DNA from: Prorocentrum cordatum
Taxonomy: Eukaryota > Sar > Dinophyceae > Prorocentrales > Prorocentraceae
Direction of reading: 5' to 3'
NCBI GenBank assembly: GCA_963575745.1
Contig: CAUYUJ010017775.1
Coordinates: 115,312 to 179,311, forward strand
Length of the DNA: 64,000 bases
In this document: positions 22,985 through 34,644 of the stretch, piece by piece
Layout of the letters: every line of letters starts with the position of its first letter
Numbering within the stretch: the first letter of the stretch is position 1
Made by a program: the position numbers and the translations under genes
Notes under the pieces: generated by a model
What the model was told of the DNA's origin: nothing
The model's input: the letters and a program-made list of their open reading frames with translations, nothing else
Database searches by the model: none

Positions 22985-23270
22985 CGCTTTGACCGACTCT
23001 TACTCTGACTCACTCATTTTCAGACCCCATCATACTCATATCCAATAAGAACCAGACTCACTCATACTCAGGCTGACTCACACTGGGAAGCAGTCATACT
23101 CAGGCCCACTCCTACTCAGACCTGTCTTGCTCAACCCGATTCATACTCCGACTCGCTCGCAGTCAGATACATGTATAGTTAGCCTCAGGCTCGCTCATTG
23201 TCCCACCACTCGAACTCAGTCCCGCTCATGCCCATACTTGCTCTACCGGGACCCCCGAGGCAGATCGCCC
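22985..23270. repeat. Degenerate (ACTCAT/ACTCAG)n array, left block
   Basis: Irregular spacing of CACTCATACTCAGAC-type words. The same words flank the satellite at 38.2 kb. Confidence 0.75.
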
Positions 23271-24350
23271 GTTTTGGCCCCGTGGGCCAGTCTCCTCGCA
23301 GAGTGGCATGATCTCCGTGACGCGGCGGGCAGGGGGCCTCCGAAGCGGGGGGGCCGCAGTGGGGTGCGGCGCGGGCCGCTTCGCGCCCGACTTGCTGGGA
23401 CCTCTCGGGCAGAGCGCCCGCTTCGGCCCCGCGGGCGCGTCTCTGCTCGGAGCCCCGTGGTGCCCGCAGCGCCGCAGGCATCGCGCCTGGGCCTCCCGGG
23501 GGGGGGGCTCCCCGGGAGTGCGACGCGGGCCCGCCCGCGAGTCCCGAGGCTCGGGGCCTCTCGGGCAGAGCGCTCTGTCCAGCCCAGTGGGCGGGCCTCT
23601 GCTCAGCACCCTGAGGTGACCGCCATGTGGAGGGCATCGCACGCAGGCCTCCCCTGACGGGGGGGGCGTCTGCCGCTGGGGATGCCACGGACCCGCTCAC
23701 GCTCAGGCCGCTGGGACCTTTCGGGCAGAGCGCCGTTTTGTGGCCCAGTGGGCGAGTCTCTCTTCCTCACCCCATGGCCACCTCGATGTAACTGGAATCG
23801 CATCTGTGGCCTCCCAGCTGGGAGCTGGCCAGGTGTACGTCATGGGCCCGTTAGTACAGAACGCCCATGCCGCCTCAGTGAGTGAGTCTCCCCATGATCA
23901 CCGCGATGTGGCAGGCGTCGCGCTTGGGCCTTCCAGGGGGGTGCTTTCCAGGTGGTGGGGGGCTGCCACTGGGTATGACATGGGCCCGTTCGCGCAGGGA
24001 GTAGACTTTTCGGGGGCACAGTGGGCGAGTCTCTGCTCAGAGCCCCATTCTTATCCATTATGATAGTGATGTAGCAGGCATCGCATCTGTTCCTGCCAAT
24101 GGGTAGCCGCTGGAGGCTATGAGACGGGCCCGTTCGCGCGCTGCTTGTCGGGACCTGTCATTTTGTGGCTCAGTAGACGAGTCTTCACCCTTAGTCCCAT
24201 GATCACCGCGAGGTGTCAGGCAATGCATTTGTGCCTCCTGGGGGAACGTCCCTAGGGGGTATGGCACGGGCACTCTCGCGCCCAGATTGACGCGACCGCT
24301 CAGGAAAGAACACCCTTCTGGCCCAGTGGACAGTTTCTTCTCAGACTCAG
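23271..24350. repeat. Satellite of about 150-165-bp units, about seven copies
   Basis: Units contain GGGACCTCTCGGGCAGAGCG, a TGGGCGAGTCTCTGCTC segment and CCATGATCACCGCGATGTGG. The last motif recurs near 23305, 23460, 23615, 23772, 23893, 24056 and 24199. The same family occupies 38.36-39.72 kb. Confidence 0.8.
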
Positions 24351-24990
24351 ACATGCTCATACTGAGATGTACCCATCCCCGTATCTCCTTCTCAGACTCA
24401 CTCCAGCCCATGCTGAGTCTGCTCATGGCAGGACGCACTCATACTCAAATTCAGGCCCGCTCATATTCAGCCACTCATACCCAACCATTCACACGTAGAC
24501 TCACTCACGCTCCAATTCCGCCGCGTTCGGTCGCTCATGCAAGGACTCACTCGTTGTCAGACTCACTCGCTCACCCACCCGTAGCAAGGCACGCTTATGT
24601 CTATATCCACTCATCCGCAGACCCTCTGATACTCAGCCGCTCCTACTCGGGCGCCCACAGGCACGTGTTCACCCACTCTCTTTCTACCCGCTCATGCCCA
24701 TGCTTAAGTACTCTAGCCATCTGTGCAGAATTGCTCACACTGAGACCCTTCCACAGTCAGACCCACTCATACCCATACCCGCTCGTACTCAGGCCCACTC
24801 ACCTTGAGACTCACTCATGTTCAGACCCACTTCTGCCCCGACCGACTCGTACTCATACCCACTCCTACCTAGTCGCTCATACTCGGATTCGCTCGCCTGC
24901 AGATCCAGTCGCTCCTAGTCGCTCATATCCTGTCTCACTCACACTGAGACTCGCTCATACCAAAACGTCTAGGACACATGGCACCATAAG
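24351..24990. repeat. Degenerate (ACTCAT/ACTCAG)n array, right block
   Basis: Irregular CTCATACTCAGACTCACTC words as in the left block, so the satellite is bracketed on both sides. Confidence 0.75.
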
Positions 24991-25453
24991 ACTCAAACCA
25001 GTTGGTTGTACGAAGTTTTCGCAGGCACTCCACGCATGCCCGCCGTGGTTACTTGACGAGCTCAGGCTGTTTTGTCGGCACAGCTACTCCGTTTTCTTTG
25101 TATATAATCTCATCTTGCCTGGCACATGCAGCAGCGCAACTTGTTGACGATCCCACGACCGCCTGCCCATCAGTGGGGGCCGTGAGGGCAGTAATCTACC
25201 CAGAGAGTTCCTCCGCGTGCAGCCGGTACGCTGGTAGGTTCAAATCTTTTTCCTCACGCGAGGAAATCAAAACTTGTGTGCTCCCCGTCCTGGGGCTTGT
25301 CGAACGCCTATCTTTTGACCGCGAGGTCCTCTTGGGCATCTTGGTGGACTTGGACATGACGTTCGCGCCGCTTCTCAGAGAGATCCTGACCATTGGCTAT
25401 AGTTTTTCTCTAAATTGCTCTTCTCGGCATAATCCGGCGGCTTTTCTGTCCGG
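24991..25453. other. Unassigned stretch upstream of retroelement remnant
   Basis: A + strand frame is open across 25002-25478 (for example FDREVLLGILVDLDMTFAPL) and might be an earlier, frame-shifted part of the element that follows. No motif is recognised. Confidence 0.3.
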
Positions 25454-26323
25454 GTGGCAGCGGCGCAGGTCTTGGTGATGGTAGAATTTGTGATTTTGTA
25501 TGCTTGCCCGCTTTTGGCGGCCACGCCTGGGGCTGAAGCGGCTTTAAACGAAATGCAAGTCAGTTGGGGCTGTCGGCTGTTGTGGTGGCACAACGGGCCC
25601 CCGATTCGGCACGCCGTGGTTGTCGCCCACTGTGGCCGTCCTATGTGTCTGGGGACAACATGTTTAGAGAAAACACTCATGGCAAGGGCGCGCCTCATGG
25701 TCTTGGTGGTGGACCACCCAGGAGCCTTGATGCTGCAGGCGGCCCGTTTCTTGAGCACCCCCACGCGGGAGTCTGCCGTTGTTGCCCTAGCGCGGCGCCT
25801 TGACCCCCCTCCGCTGGACCTGGAGGGTTATGTGCAATGTTCCCTTCGGCGCTGATCCAATATGCACGAGCGGCTTCAAACACCCGCAAGACTGCTCATA
25901 ATGTACCAGACCGAAGTCCTGCGTCTGGCTTTTCTGAAGTATGACCGAGCAGCTTTCGCCAATGCGGCTCTGCAGGTCTTGGCGCTTGTAAACCGTTCTT
26001 TCTCCGCCCTTGGCTTTTTCCCGTCGCCTTTTGACCCAGCACTCCTGGCCAGTGAACAAGGCCCTGCCTTTTGGGATCGATTACAGGCAGTGGCGCGGAT
26101 GACAGGCAGGTGGCCGCTGTCGGTGTTCGGCGCCAGGGATCACCCCGCCTCCTTGCGCCGGTGCAGAGCGTGTGGGCGCGGGAACGCTTCTCTGCGTCAC
26201 GTGCTCGTGTGGTGCTCAGTTTTCGCCAGCTTTGTGCCCAGGAAACGTCCCGCCGGACCTGATTCTCCAGATGCTGTTCGGGGACCAGCCCCAGTAACTA
26301 CGTCAAGCACATGTCTTTTGTAG
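25454..26323 (+). pseudogene. Non-LTR retroelement-like C-terminal region with in-frame stop
   Basis: One reading frame of about 289 codons broken by a single TGA at 25853-25855. Before the stop it reads WGCRLLWWHNGPPIRHAVVV and CLGTTCLEKTLMARARLMVL; after it, LLIMYQTEVLRLAFLKYD and a C-x2-C-x8-H-x4-C finger in RCRACGRGNASLRHVLVWC. That cysteine/histidine knuckle at the end of the frame is typical of the C-terminus of LINE reverse-transcriptase proteins; the assignment is inference because no polymerase motif is present. It lies in HYDIN intron 2, same strand. Confidence 0.5.
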
Positions 26324-26586
26324 GGAGGATCCTCCAATATTCTGCGCCGGTGCCCTCCTTTTCGTCTCCCTCCTGTTCCTTTTCGTCCGCCTCTTCTGGT
26401 TGAGTGCTCTTCTGGCAGTTTTCGCCCAGAGAGGGCTGGGACTGCAGTTGTATTCCGCAGCGTTGGTTCGTTTGGTCTACGTCCAGGGTCGGCAAGTGTG
26501 GTGCGGCAGAGGGCGTTTCGTCAGGCTATGAGCCTGCCAACGGAATGCCTGCACATCCTGTGTCACAGTCGTGCTGCGCGGGTGTA

Positions 26587-26628
<42 letters not shown>

Positions 26629-28370
26629 CGCGCTTTGTCTCAGGGCTTGACTGCTGCGTCGCAGTCGTGATGCGCGGGCGGTTTCGCCATGTTGCAGGCC
26701 GTTGCCTGCCTGCGTCCAGCTCGCGTTGCTGTTTCTTCTTCCCTCCTTCCTCCCCTTCTCCTCCTCCCCCGCCCCCCCCTCTGCGAAAGCGTTCTTCTTG
26801 CATTTGTGAACTTGCCCCAGTGTCTGCCCGTCGCCTTCCCTGGCCGCCGCGCCGCTTCACCGGGCTCTGCCGGAGGTATGCAGCGGTGTCGTGCCTCGGG
26901 GTGTGGGGGGGGTCGCGCCCTGGCGGGCCCCCGACCGCAGCCGGCATGAGCCAAGAGCGCGGCCCGGCATCCTGGCGAATGGCGCTGCCCAGCTTCACCG
27001 GGGAGCGCGGTGGTTTTCGTGCGGCGCGCTCCCGCCTCTCACACCTTGTACGCCAGAAGGGGGGGGCAAGGGGTGTGCGACACCACCGCCTCTTCCTCGT
27101 CGGCGGCTGGTCCCGGATTTGCTCCCGCCAGGCAATTCTGAGTCGCAGTGGCTGGAGGCTGGGCGCCGTGGGCCGTGGGCCGTGCGCAGGACCGCGCACC
27201 CTGGGCGCTGTTGATCAGCTAAATGCGACACGCGAAATGCGAAAATGTTCTTTTACCCAAGTTCTACTCTGCTCTCCCTCTGTCTCTGTCTCTGTCTGTC
27301 TGTGTCTCTAGATAAGTAAATCAATCAATAAATATATATACACACACACGTATGTATGTACGTGCGTACGTACGAACGTATGCATGTATGTATTTTTTGT
27401 ATGTATATACACACTCACCTCGGTTTTCTATATCTGATGTGTACTCTCTGTTCTCTGTTCTCTATCCTCTCATTCTGAACGTGGTCGCAAGGACCTGTGT
27501 ACTTGCCGCAGCCAGGAGCTCACGAGAGCCCAGGAGCCTCACAATGTCGACAGCTTCGGACCCAGAAGCGTGAACCCAGGAAGCCGGCCGCACACCGAAG
27601 CGGGCCTGGAACCCGGAACCGGGAACCTGGGAACCGGGCCGCCCACCAGGGTCGGCCCAGATTTTCGGCCAACTCAGCATTTGCCAGAACCCCTTCGGCG
27701 CAAACGCCGATTGGGAAACAGCGCCATAACAAATATTTACACATGGGGATCTCCGCGTGGAATAGTTCTTGACGGCTTGGTCGGGTGGCTTCCCACCTCC
27801 CCGCACAGGTCGGCCAGTGGTGCCGCCAGCAGCGCTGGCGCTTCGCCGACGGGGCAAAGGAACTTGCGCGTGTGGGGCCAGCGTGCCCCACGCGCGAGCA
27901 GTTTCAGAGTTGCCGCTGTGTGCGCTGGGCAGGGAAACTGTTGTTTCAGGGTGCGCAGTGACTGCAGTCTGTATGCCACGGTCGACCCGCATAACTCGAG
28001 AGGGTCGCAAAAGGCCGCCCGACACGGGTACGGAAACAACGAGTACGATGCGCAACAGCAACCCTTGTCCAAAACCGGCAGCGTTCGCTGTTGTGCAGGC
28101 GCCCTTGTGTCTTCAATGTGCAGCGTCCGTGGCGACGCCGACAGCGAGTTCTGTTCGAAACGGACAGAGCCAGGTCTGCATTGACCCAGGTTTGGGTGCA
28201 CGATCCTGCAGGATCTTGCAGGATCTTGCAAGGCCTGGCTGACCTGGGTGTAGATTGACCCGGGTCTGTAATCCCCGAGCCCTGATCCGAGCAGATGTTT
28301 TGCAGTCGAAGCTTTGGGATAGAGTCCGCCTTGTTTCGAAAGTGGCTCAATCCAATGTGGGTACCTTAGA
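26324..28370. other. Unassigned intronic stretch with (GT)n and other low-complexity sequence
   Basis: 26585-26624 is (GT)n. 27275-27440 is CT-rich, then ACGTATGT-rich low-complexity sequence. Frames at 27462-28184 are open on both strands without a recognisable product. 28200-28245 has GATCTTGCAGGATC repeats. Confidence 0.4.
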
Positions 28371-28625
28371 CCCCAGTGGCGCATGCGTGTCCCGCACCCA
28401 GTACAAGTACAACGTTTCGTGGCCCCACGGGAGCTCCACTGAAGGCCCCAGTGGCCGCGGCCGCACGCGCACCTCCCGCCTTGCACAGCGGTTCGTGGCC
28501 CCATAGAGAGTTCGACCGAAGACCCCAGTGTCCGCGGCCGAATGCGTCTCCTCCCACCCATTACATGACACCCCTCACGCGTTTCGTGGCCCCATATGGA
28601 GCTCCACAGAAAGCGGTACCTCCAA
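28371..28625 (+). repeat. Three diverged 77-bp-family units
   Basis: CGTTTCGTGGCCCCA recurs at about 28413, 28491 and 28580 with intervening CCCCAGTGGCCGCGG words, in the same orientation as the 13-16 kb elements. Confidence 0.75.
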
Positions 28626-29025
28626 TGCGGTACAGTTAACCCGCATGGTAAGGATGAGCAACTTTCCAAGGTTACTCACGGTTGCGCTTGCATCCTTCCC
28701 TTTCGGCCCATCTCTGGCCGCTTTCTCTGGCTGCGCCCCGCTCGCAGAGTGCTGGCATGGCCTTCCAAGGCCCTTGCATACTTATCGTGCGTCCTTATTG
28801 TACGGGTTGGCTGTATGCACACTTGCATATGCTTTGGTCATTCGCTCGGTTAATTTCCTTATCAGGCTGTTCTAAGGGTTTCTTTTTTTTGTTTTGGAGA
28901 ACCGATGGGCGCGACGCTCCTTATCGGGGGCGGCCCCCCGTCATGCTCGGTTCCCCTGTCGTGGTTTCCGTGCTGCCTTGCTCGGGGTCCCTGGTCTTGT
29001 TTTTTGGGTTCGGAGCCCAAGGATC

Positions 29026-29090
29026 AAGACTGGGGAACAGAGGAAGGACCGGGGAACCTTTCCCCGGTCCTTTCTTTGTTCCCTGGTCTT
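29026..29090. repeat. Near-perfect hairpin, 31-bp arms, 3-nt loop
   Basis: Left arm AAGACTGGGGAACAGAGGAA plus GGACCGGGGAA; the right arm is its complement with about four mismatches, ending CCCTGGTCTT. It lies in a stretch of related GTTTCTTGGGTTC words. Confidence 0.85.
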
Positions 29091-29194
29091 CTTCCTTGCC
29101 TTCTTTTTGTGGGTTCCCCGGTTTTGTTTCTTGGGTTTCCCTGTCGTGCTCCCTGGGTTTCTCAGTCCGTGCAAGGGCAAACAATTCCAAGCAC

Positions 29195-29475
29195 TGCTGA
29201 GCCTTGCCAACGAACGCCAAGCAATGCGAAGCACTGCCAATCAATGTGAACCAGGTAGAAGCAAAGTAAAACAAGCTAATGCTAAGCAACGCCAGGTATC
29301 GCCAAGCTATGCCAAACAATGTCAAGCAGTGCCAACCAATACCTAGGAATGCCTGGCATTGCCCAGCAATGCCAATCAATGCCCAGCAATGCCAATCAAT
29401 GGCGAGCATTGCGAGGTAATGCCAAGCAGCGCCAGACCATGCCAAGCAACGCAAACCAACGCCAAGAAATGCCTT
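29195..29475. repeat. Degenerate (AATGCCAAGC)n minisatellite
   Basis: About 28 copies of a 10-mer around GCAATGCCAA or GCAATGCGAA. It is the only mid-GC decamer array in the window. Confidence 0.85.
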
Positions 29476-30110
29476 CCTTGCTCAGTTACTTACTTAGGAA
29501 GCTCGCCTCTAATTGGGGTCGCGCTGGGTTCTTTGGTGGTCGCAGGACCCGCCAGCAGCCCCCAGAGGCCGGAAGCGAAGAGAAGCGCTGGGGCCGAAAA
29601 AATCGCATTCCTCTTTTCCTCTGGACGCCTTGTGACTGCTGCCTACCCCCGCAGAAGGTGGGGAGGTTGGAACGCTCGGGGGAACAGAGTGCCGAACCTC
29701 CTGGGCCCCTCCCCCGGCGCCACCGCCTCGGCGCACAAAGCGCCCACCGAGCGGAGAAGCCAGCGGCCGTGTGTCGAGAACCCCCCGAGCTTCCCAGGCT
29801 CAAGTCTCGAACGCGGGCGCGTCTGCGGGTTGGGCTCCTGGGCGTTTTTTTTGTGCCGGTGCCCGTGCTCCTACAGCGACCGCGAGGGCAACGTTGAAAC
29901 GGGGGGGCCGGGGCGACCCCGTCGATCGAGGGAAACAGCACGGTGACCATGACCAAGACGTCGCGGGATCTCGTCGACGCCGATCTCGGTCGTGGTCCAT
30001 GCCGGCCCTCACCGATCCGCGAGGATGAGCCACGGATCGACGGTGACCGGGACGGACGATGACCGAGGTCGACGCCGACATTTTTTTTCGCGTCCAGACT
30101 TCTCAGACAT
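29476..30110. other. Unassigned intronic stretch
   Basis: GC-rich sequence with a few open frames on both strands and no recognised product. Confidence 0.35.
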
Positions 30111-30290
30111 CCGACGTCGTGATTTTTTCACATCGTGGCTCGCCAGAGCTCCGGACCCCTTCCCAGGGGCTGGTTTTGCATCCCGGGACGATTTTTGACG
30201 GCCTCTGGGGGCCCGGCGAGGGCCCCCAGAGGCCGACCTGGGGCAGGAGCCCGCCGCCGTGCGTTTTTTTTCGCGACGCGAGGGGGTTTG
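30111..30290 (+). repeat. Dispersed intron-end module, copy 2
   Basis: CCGACGTCGTGATTTTTTCA to CGCGACGCGAGGGGGTTTGG; homologous to 7561-7760 and 30747-30915. Confidence 0.85.
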
Positions 30291-30746
30291 GGAAGGCAGC
30301 GTGGACAGAGAAATGGTGGGCCCAGGGGCGGCCCCGTCGAATGATCACTTCTGTTGGGAGGATGCAGCTCTCGAGGGTCAAATTCGTAGTCGGCGCTGGT
30401 AGATCCCTGGTCGAAAACTGGCCTAGTCTTGGTTAGGCCCGCTGAACCCTGTTGGAATCCAGTTCAATTCTCTTACTCCAGTTTGATCCCGCTTGCTCCG
30501 GCTTCATCCTGAGCTTAGGCCAGCCTGATTTTTGCCCAGTGACCTCACACGAAGTCTTTACAGCCTATAATCGTTATGACGTAGACCTCCCGCCGAACTT
30601 TTGCATGGGCGCTTTTGGTGCTGGCCCGCAGCAGGTCGGCTTGAGCTTGCCCGGCGACTCTCTGACTCGTACTGTGGCCATATATGGCCTGGGTATCGAC
30701 TTCTGGTTGTCGCGGTCCCTCTTCCTCCTCGTCCTCCCCAGATCTC

Positions 30747-30915
30747 CGACGTCATGATTTTTTCATGACCTCGTCCTCCAGAGGTCTGGACCAGTTCGCT
30801 GGGAATAGTTTTCCCGCCCGAGTCGTTTTTGACGGCCCCGGGGCCCAGCGAGGGCCCCAATAAGCCGAAACTGTGGAGAAGCCTCCCGTCGTGTTTTTTT
30901 TGACCCGAGGGGGTC
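30747..30915 (+). repeat. Dispersed intron-end module, copy 3
   Basis: CCGACGTCATGATTTTTTCA, CCAGAGGTCTGGACC and CCCGAGTCGTTTTTGACGGC, ending GGGGGTCTGGGTCCTCC. It runs straight into the (CTC)n tract that precedes HYDIN exon 3. Confidence 0.85.
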
Positions 30916-30916
30916 T

Positions 30917-31260
30917 GGGTCCTCCTCCTGCTCCTCCTCCTCCTCCTCCTCTCCCTCCTCCTCCTCCTCCTCCTCCTCCTTCTCCTCCTCTCCTCCCCCT
31001 CCTCCTCGTCCTCCTCCTCCTCCTCCTCCTCCTCCTCCTTCTCCCCCTCCTCCTCCTCCTCCTCCTCCTCCTCCTCCTCCTCCCTCCTCCTCCTCCTCCT
31101 CCTCCTCCTCATATTCCCCCTCCTCCTCCTCCTCCTCCTCCTCCTCCTCCTCCTCCTCCTCCTCCTCCTCCCCCTCCTCCTCCTCCTCCCCCTCCTCCTC
31201 CTCCTCCTCCTTCTTCTCCTCCTCCTCCTCCTCCTCCTCCTCCTCATCCTCCTCCTCCTG
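30917..31260. repeat. (CTC)n microsatellite at the 3' end of HYDIN intron 2
   Basis: About 340 bp of CTC triplets with short interruptions, ending 27 bases before exon 3. It is complementary to the (GGA)n block near the 5' end of the same intron and may act as the acceptor's pyrimidine tract. Confidence 0.95.
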
Positions 31261-31287
31261 GGCGCTTCTGGCGCCGGCTCGCGGCAG

Positions 31288-31398
31288 GTCTTCGAGCCGG
31301 ACAGCTCGTTCTTCGAGCTGCGGCCGGGCAGGGGTGCCGCGCAGGGGCGGCGCTCGTCCTCGGGCGGCTCGGGCGACAAGGTGGCGCCCGGCATGGAG
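31288..31398 (+). CDS. HYDIN: HYDIN-like exon 3
   Basis: 37 codons: VFEPDSSFFELRPGRG, a Gly/Ser/Arg insertion of about 14 residues, then SGDKVAPGME. It matches the HYDIN segment (E-x-S-x-x-F-x-(L/V) ... H-K-V-A-P-G). Acceptor GCGGCAG|GTCTTC, donor ATGGAG|GTGCGC, phase 0 at both ends. It is hemmed in by (CTC)n 27 bases upstream and (GGA)n 22 bases downstream. Confidence 0.88.
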
Positions 31399-31420
31399 GT
31401 GCGCCGCGCAGCTCCCAGGG

Positions 31421-31526
31421 AGGAGGAGGAGGAGGAGGGGGAGGAGGAGGAGGAGGAGGAGGAGGAGGAGGAGGAGGAGGAGGAGGAGGAGGAGGAGGAG
31501 GAGGAGGGAGGAGGAGGAGGAGGAGG

Positions 31527-31562
<36 letters not shown>

Positions 31563-31572
31563 AGGAGGAGGA
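31421..31572. repeat. (GGA)n microsatellite directly after exon 3
   Basis: GGA triplets with GCAGGA interruptions at 31530-31562, starting 22 bases after the exon 3 donor. Confidence 0.95.
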
Positions 31573-31754
31573 ACTAGTTTAAGGTTCGAAGTTTTATCTT
31601 GCTTTGGTTCGATGATTTATTCCCCACCGGACAGGTCGGTGATGTTAGGTTTTAAGGGAAGCGCTCCTGGTCCGCCTCGCACACCCTGCATACTGCAGGG
31701 CCAGCGGCACGTTGGCCTCCAAGGGAGGAGGAGGACGAAGAGGAGGAGGAGGGA

Positions 31755-32215
31755 CCAGTTTAATCCCAGGGCTCATCAACGATGTTGCAATAAACCCTCC
31801 CTCCAAGGTCCCTCTTCACAGGGGCCCCATGCAGGGATTGATTTTCACTGAGGGAAGTGTCCCGTTGGAAGATCAAAACGCATTCCTGGGATTCCAGCGT
31901 CCCGAATCACCGTTATTGTTGCGTCTTGACGACCCTGAATCGTTCCAGAACGCCGTTTCTGGGACTTCAAGACCTCGAATCAACGTGACTGTTACGCCCT
32001 GATGCTCCGGCATGGTACCAAAACATTATTTCTGGGACGTTAGCCGTGAACATTGTTGAAACTGTTGCAAATTCTTAAGGCGAATGTGCGCGGCGCTAAG
32101 GCGAGAGCTACGTTTTGAAAAGGAACCGCCCTCCATCCGCGAAGCTTTCTGCAATTTTTTAAGACGAATGTGAGCGGCGCTAAGGCGAGAGCCACATTTG
32201 GCCGCCAGGGCCAAA
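31755..32215 (+). repeat. Dispersed repeat of about 450 bp, copy 1
   Basis: Shares CAACGATGTTGCAATAAACC, GTCTTGACGACCCTGAATCG and ATGTGCGCGGCGCTAAGGCG with 37335-37960, in the same order. The last motif is itself tandem (two copies here, about 85 bp apart). Confidence 0.8.
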
Positions 32216-32359
32216 GTGTGCCGGTGCTCCCCGGGTTTCTTGCCTCGCGTCTTCGACAAACGACGACTGCATGCCGCGGCCGCCAGGCCCCAAGGGTCCC
32301 GGCGCTCCCCGTGTATCCTGCCTCGCGTTCTCGGGAGGGGATCGTTTGAAGCAACATTC

Positions 32360-32540
32360 TGAGACTTTTTATGTGGTTTTTAAGTCGGGCGTGTCCCTCG
32401 ACAGGAGGAATATTCAAAAATAGTCTGGGGACTATTTTTTGACTATTTTTGGCTATTTGGGGGTACTTTTTGACTATACTTATTTTTTCGTGCAAAATCG
32501 GCCTGTAGGGCGACAGGCCCGACTTAAATGTAGTGGGCGC
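32360..32540. repeat. Dispersed AT-richer module, copy 1
   Basis: GTTTTTAAGTCGGGCGTGTC and AATAGTCTGGGGACTATTTT; a related copy lies at 34935-35105. Similar ACTATTTTGG words occur at 4165-4195 and 5465-5510. Confidence 0.7.
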
Positions 32541-33737
32541 GGGCCCGTTTCAGATCGTACAGGAGGTGCCGTGGTCGTCGTTGTGGGGGAGCGCGCCGAT
32601 ATTTCGGCCAGGTCCGGGGCCCAGAAGGACCCCCAAGCCTTCCTTCCGTGCCCTCGTCACATGCGAGCGACGCCGACGTTGGAAGCTGCTACCTGCGCAG
32701 ATATGTATGTCTAATGTGTGTGTACAGCCAAGACGCTGAAATAAGGAACAGGTTGGGTTCGGAAGGGGCTCGATGTTCCTTACGTCCTTCCGTGGTTGTT
32801 CCTCTAGCCCTTCTCGTGCACTCAGGCTTTTTTGAAGCCACAGAGGGGCTTCGTTCCTTATTTAGCGTTCCTTATTTCAGCAGCCCGACTGTACTTGCAT
32901 AGTGGCCTTCGGCCCATGTCGTCACCGTGCCTGGGTTGTGGGAGAGGCCTCTTGGGTGCCTGTTGGGGTCTCTTGGGATGCCTCTTGGAGGTCTCTTGGG
33001 GGCCTCTTTGGGGTCGGTTGGGCGCTTCCAGCGGGATGTTGGGGGCATGTTGGGGGTATTGGGGATCATTTTGGAGGGAAAGTCTTCCGAGGCCCCTTCA
33101 CTTTCCTCCTCTTGGGCCTCTCTTGGGGCCTCTTGGTGGCCTCTTGGGAGGCTCCTACATTGCCGTGGCGACAGTTGGTGCGGTTTTGTCAGATGCTGGA
33201 GCTCCCTATCCTTCTGAAGATTCCTAACATGGGCAGATGGTCCCTGCGCTCCAGTGGAGTAATTTGGGTTCCTCTGAAATAGTATCTCCCGCCATCTCAA
33301 AACAGGATCGGACAATTCTCCGCCCAGTCTATTATGACAAATGGGGCGGGATGCATGTGACTTTGCCCACCCCGCCTACTCCGCCAGTTGTCAGTCATCT
33401 TGCACGCAGACCAAATCGTATTATTGTTATGGCGATGTAGCCAGTCTTGGGGGTCTCTTGGGCCATCTGAGGGCCCTCTTGGGCCCTCTTGGGGGCCTCT
33501 GGGGCTGTCTTGGCCGTGTTGGGTCAAGATTCTTCGTACGGTTTCTGGAGCAGAAGTATGTCAGGAAGTGCTAAGGATACGTTGTATGCAGTTGCTCCCC
33601 AATGGACGCGTGTTGCGTCGATGCGCTTTGTGCGGGTGTGGGCGGGGCGGAGGCGGTGCGCAACAATGTTTTCGCCTGCGGTGGCGATGGATGCAGGCGT
33701 ACCAATGCCCGGTGCACCAGTTTGTGTGTGTGTGTGC

Positions 33738-33794
<57 letters not shown>

Positions 33795-34000
33795 TGTGTG
33801 TGCGTGTTGAGTTATCTCCTCGTTTTCTGGCCGCTGCACGTTTCGCTTGTACTTACAGTTCCTCTTTCACACTCATTGCTTGCATGCTGCGGTGATGTTG
33901 CTTGTGCGCCGCGCTATCGACAACGTTCGGTCGCAGTTCGCATTTCCATCTGCTTTTCGCGCTTGAGGACCCTCTGCGCCGCCGTCTTAAAAAGTGTGTT

Positions 34001-34032
<32 letters not shown>

Positions 34033-34640
34033 CGTAAGCCGTGCCGGTACGCGCGCTCGCCTGACTTTTCTACGCCGCGCCGCTGCGCAAGTGGCCACGA
34101 CGCCAAAAATTGTGTGTGTGTGTTTCCCTATGTGCGGATCCCTGTCCCTGGCTGCTGAGTGGCCCAGCCGCGCGTTCTCTGCTTCGCCTCGACCTTGTAC
34201 GTCTCGACGCTGCGCGCGATGCCGCGATGCCCAATAAGTTTTTTGGTTGTCTTAACATACACTGTTGTCCTAACATGCATAGATATATGTTTATATCTCG
34301 ATAAACATAGAAATGAATGTCGTATGTTCTTGGTGCATGTGTGGTTGCCGTGGTTTTGGTTGCTGTGTATTTTTTGGTGTCGTTTTTTGTTCCATCAGTG
34401 TAGGTGTTTCCCTCGCCCCGTTTTATTGTAAACATTGTTTATGTTAGTTGTTGCCTTTTGCATTTTTCTTGTGTCTATTGTGGTTTGTGCATTTCTCCAC
34501 GGATCCACCCGCTTCGTTCGGACCCGTGCAAGCCATTCGCGGAGCTGTGGCGAGTTTGGCTGCCTCTGGCGACCCTCGCGGAAAACCTCATGCGCACGAA
34601 CGAAGGCCGCGTCTGGGCGTCGGCAAGCTTCTCTACTTCT
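32541..34640. other. HYDIN intron 3: repeats, no gene recognised
   Basis: 32935-33170 and 33445-33525 are CTTGGGG-type repeat. 33722-33800 and 34000-34036 are (GT)n. Other frames lack recognisable products. Confidence 0.5.
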
Positions 34641-34644
34641 CCCT

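Noticed and set aside
24351-24990. ACTCAT-type array as telomeric repeat
   Set aside because: Irregular, internal and unlike the TTTAGGG-type telomere expected for dinoflagellates.
26404-27311. Open frames around the (GT)n tract
   Set aside because: Composition is low complexity and both strands are equally open; no domain seen.
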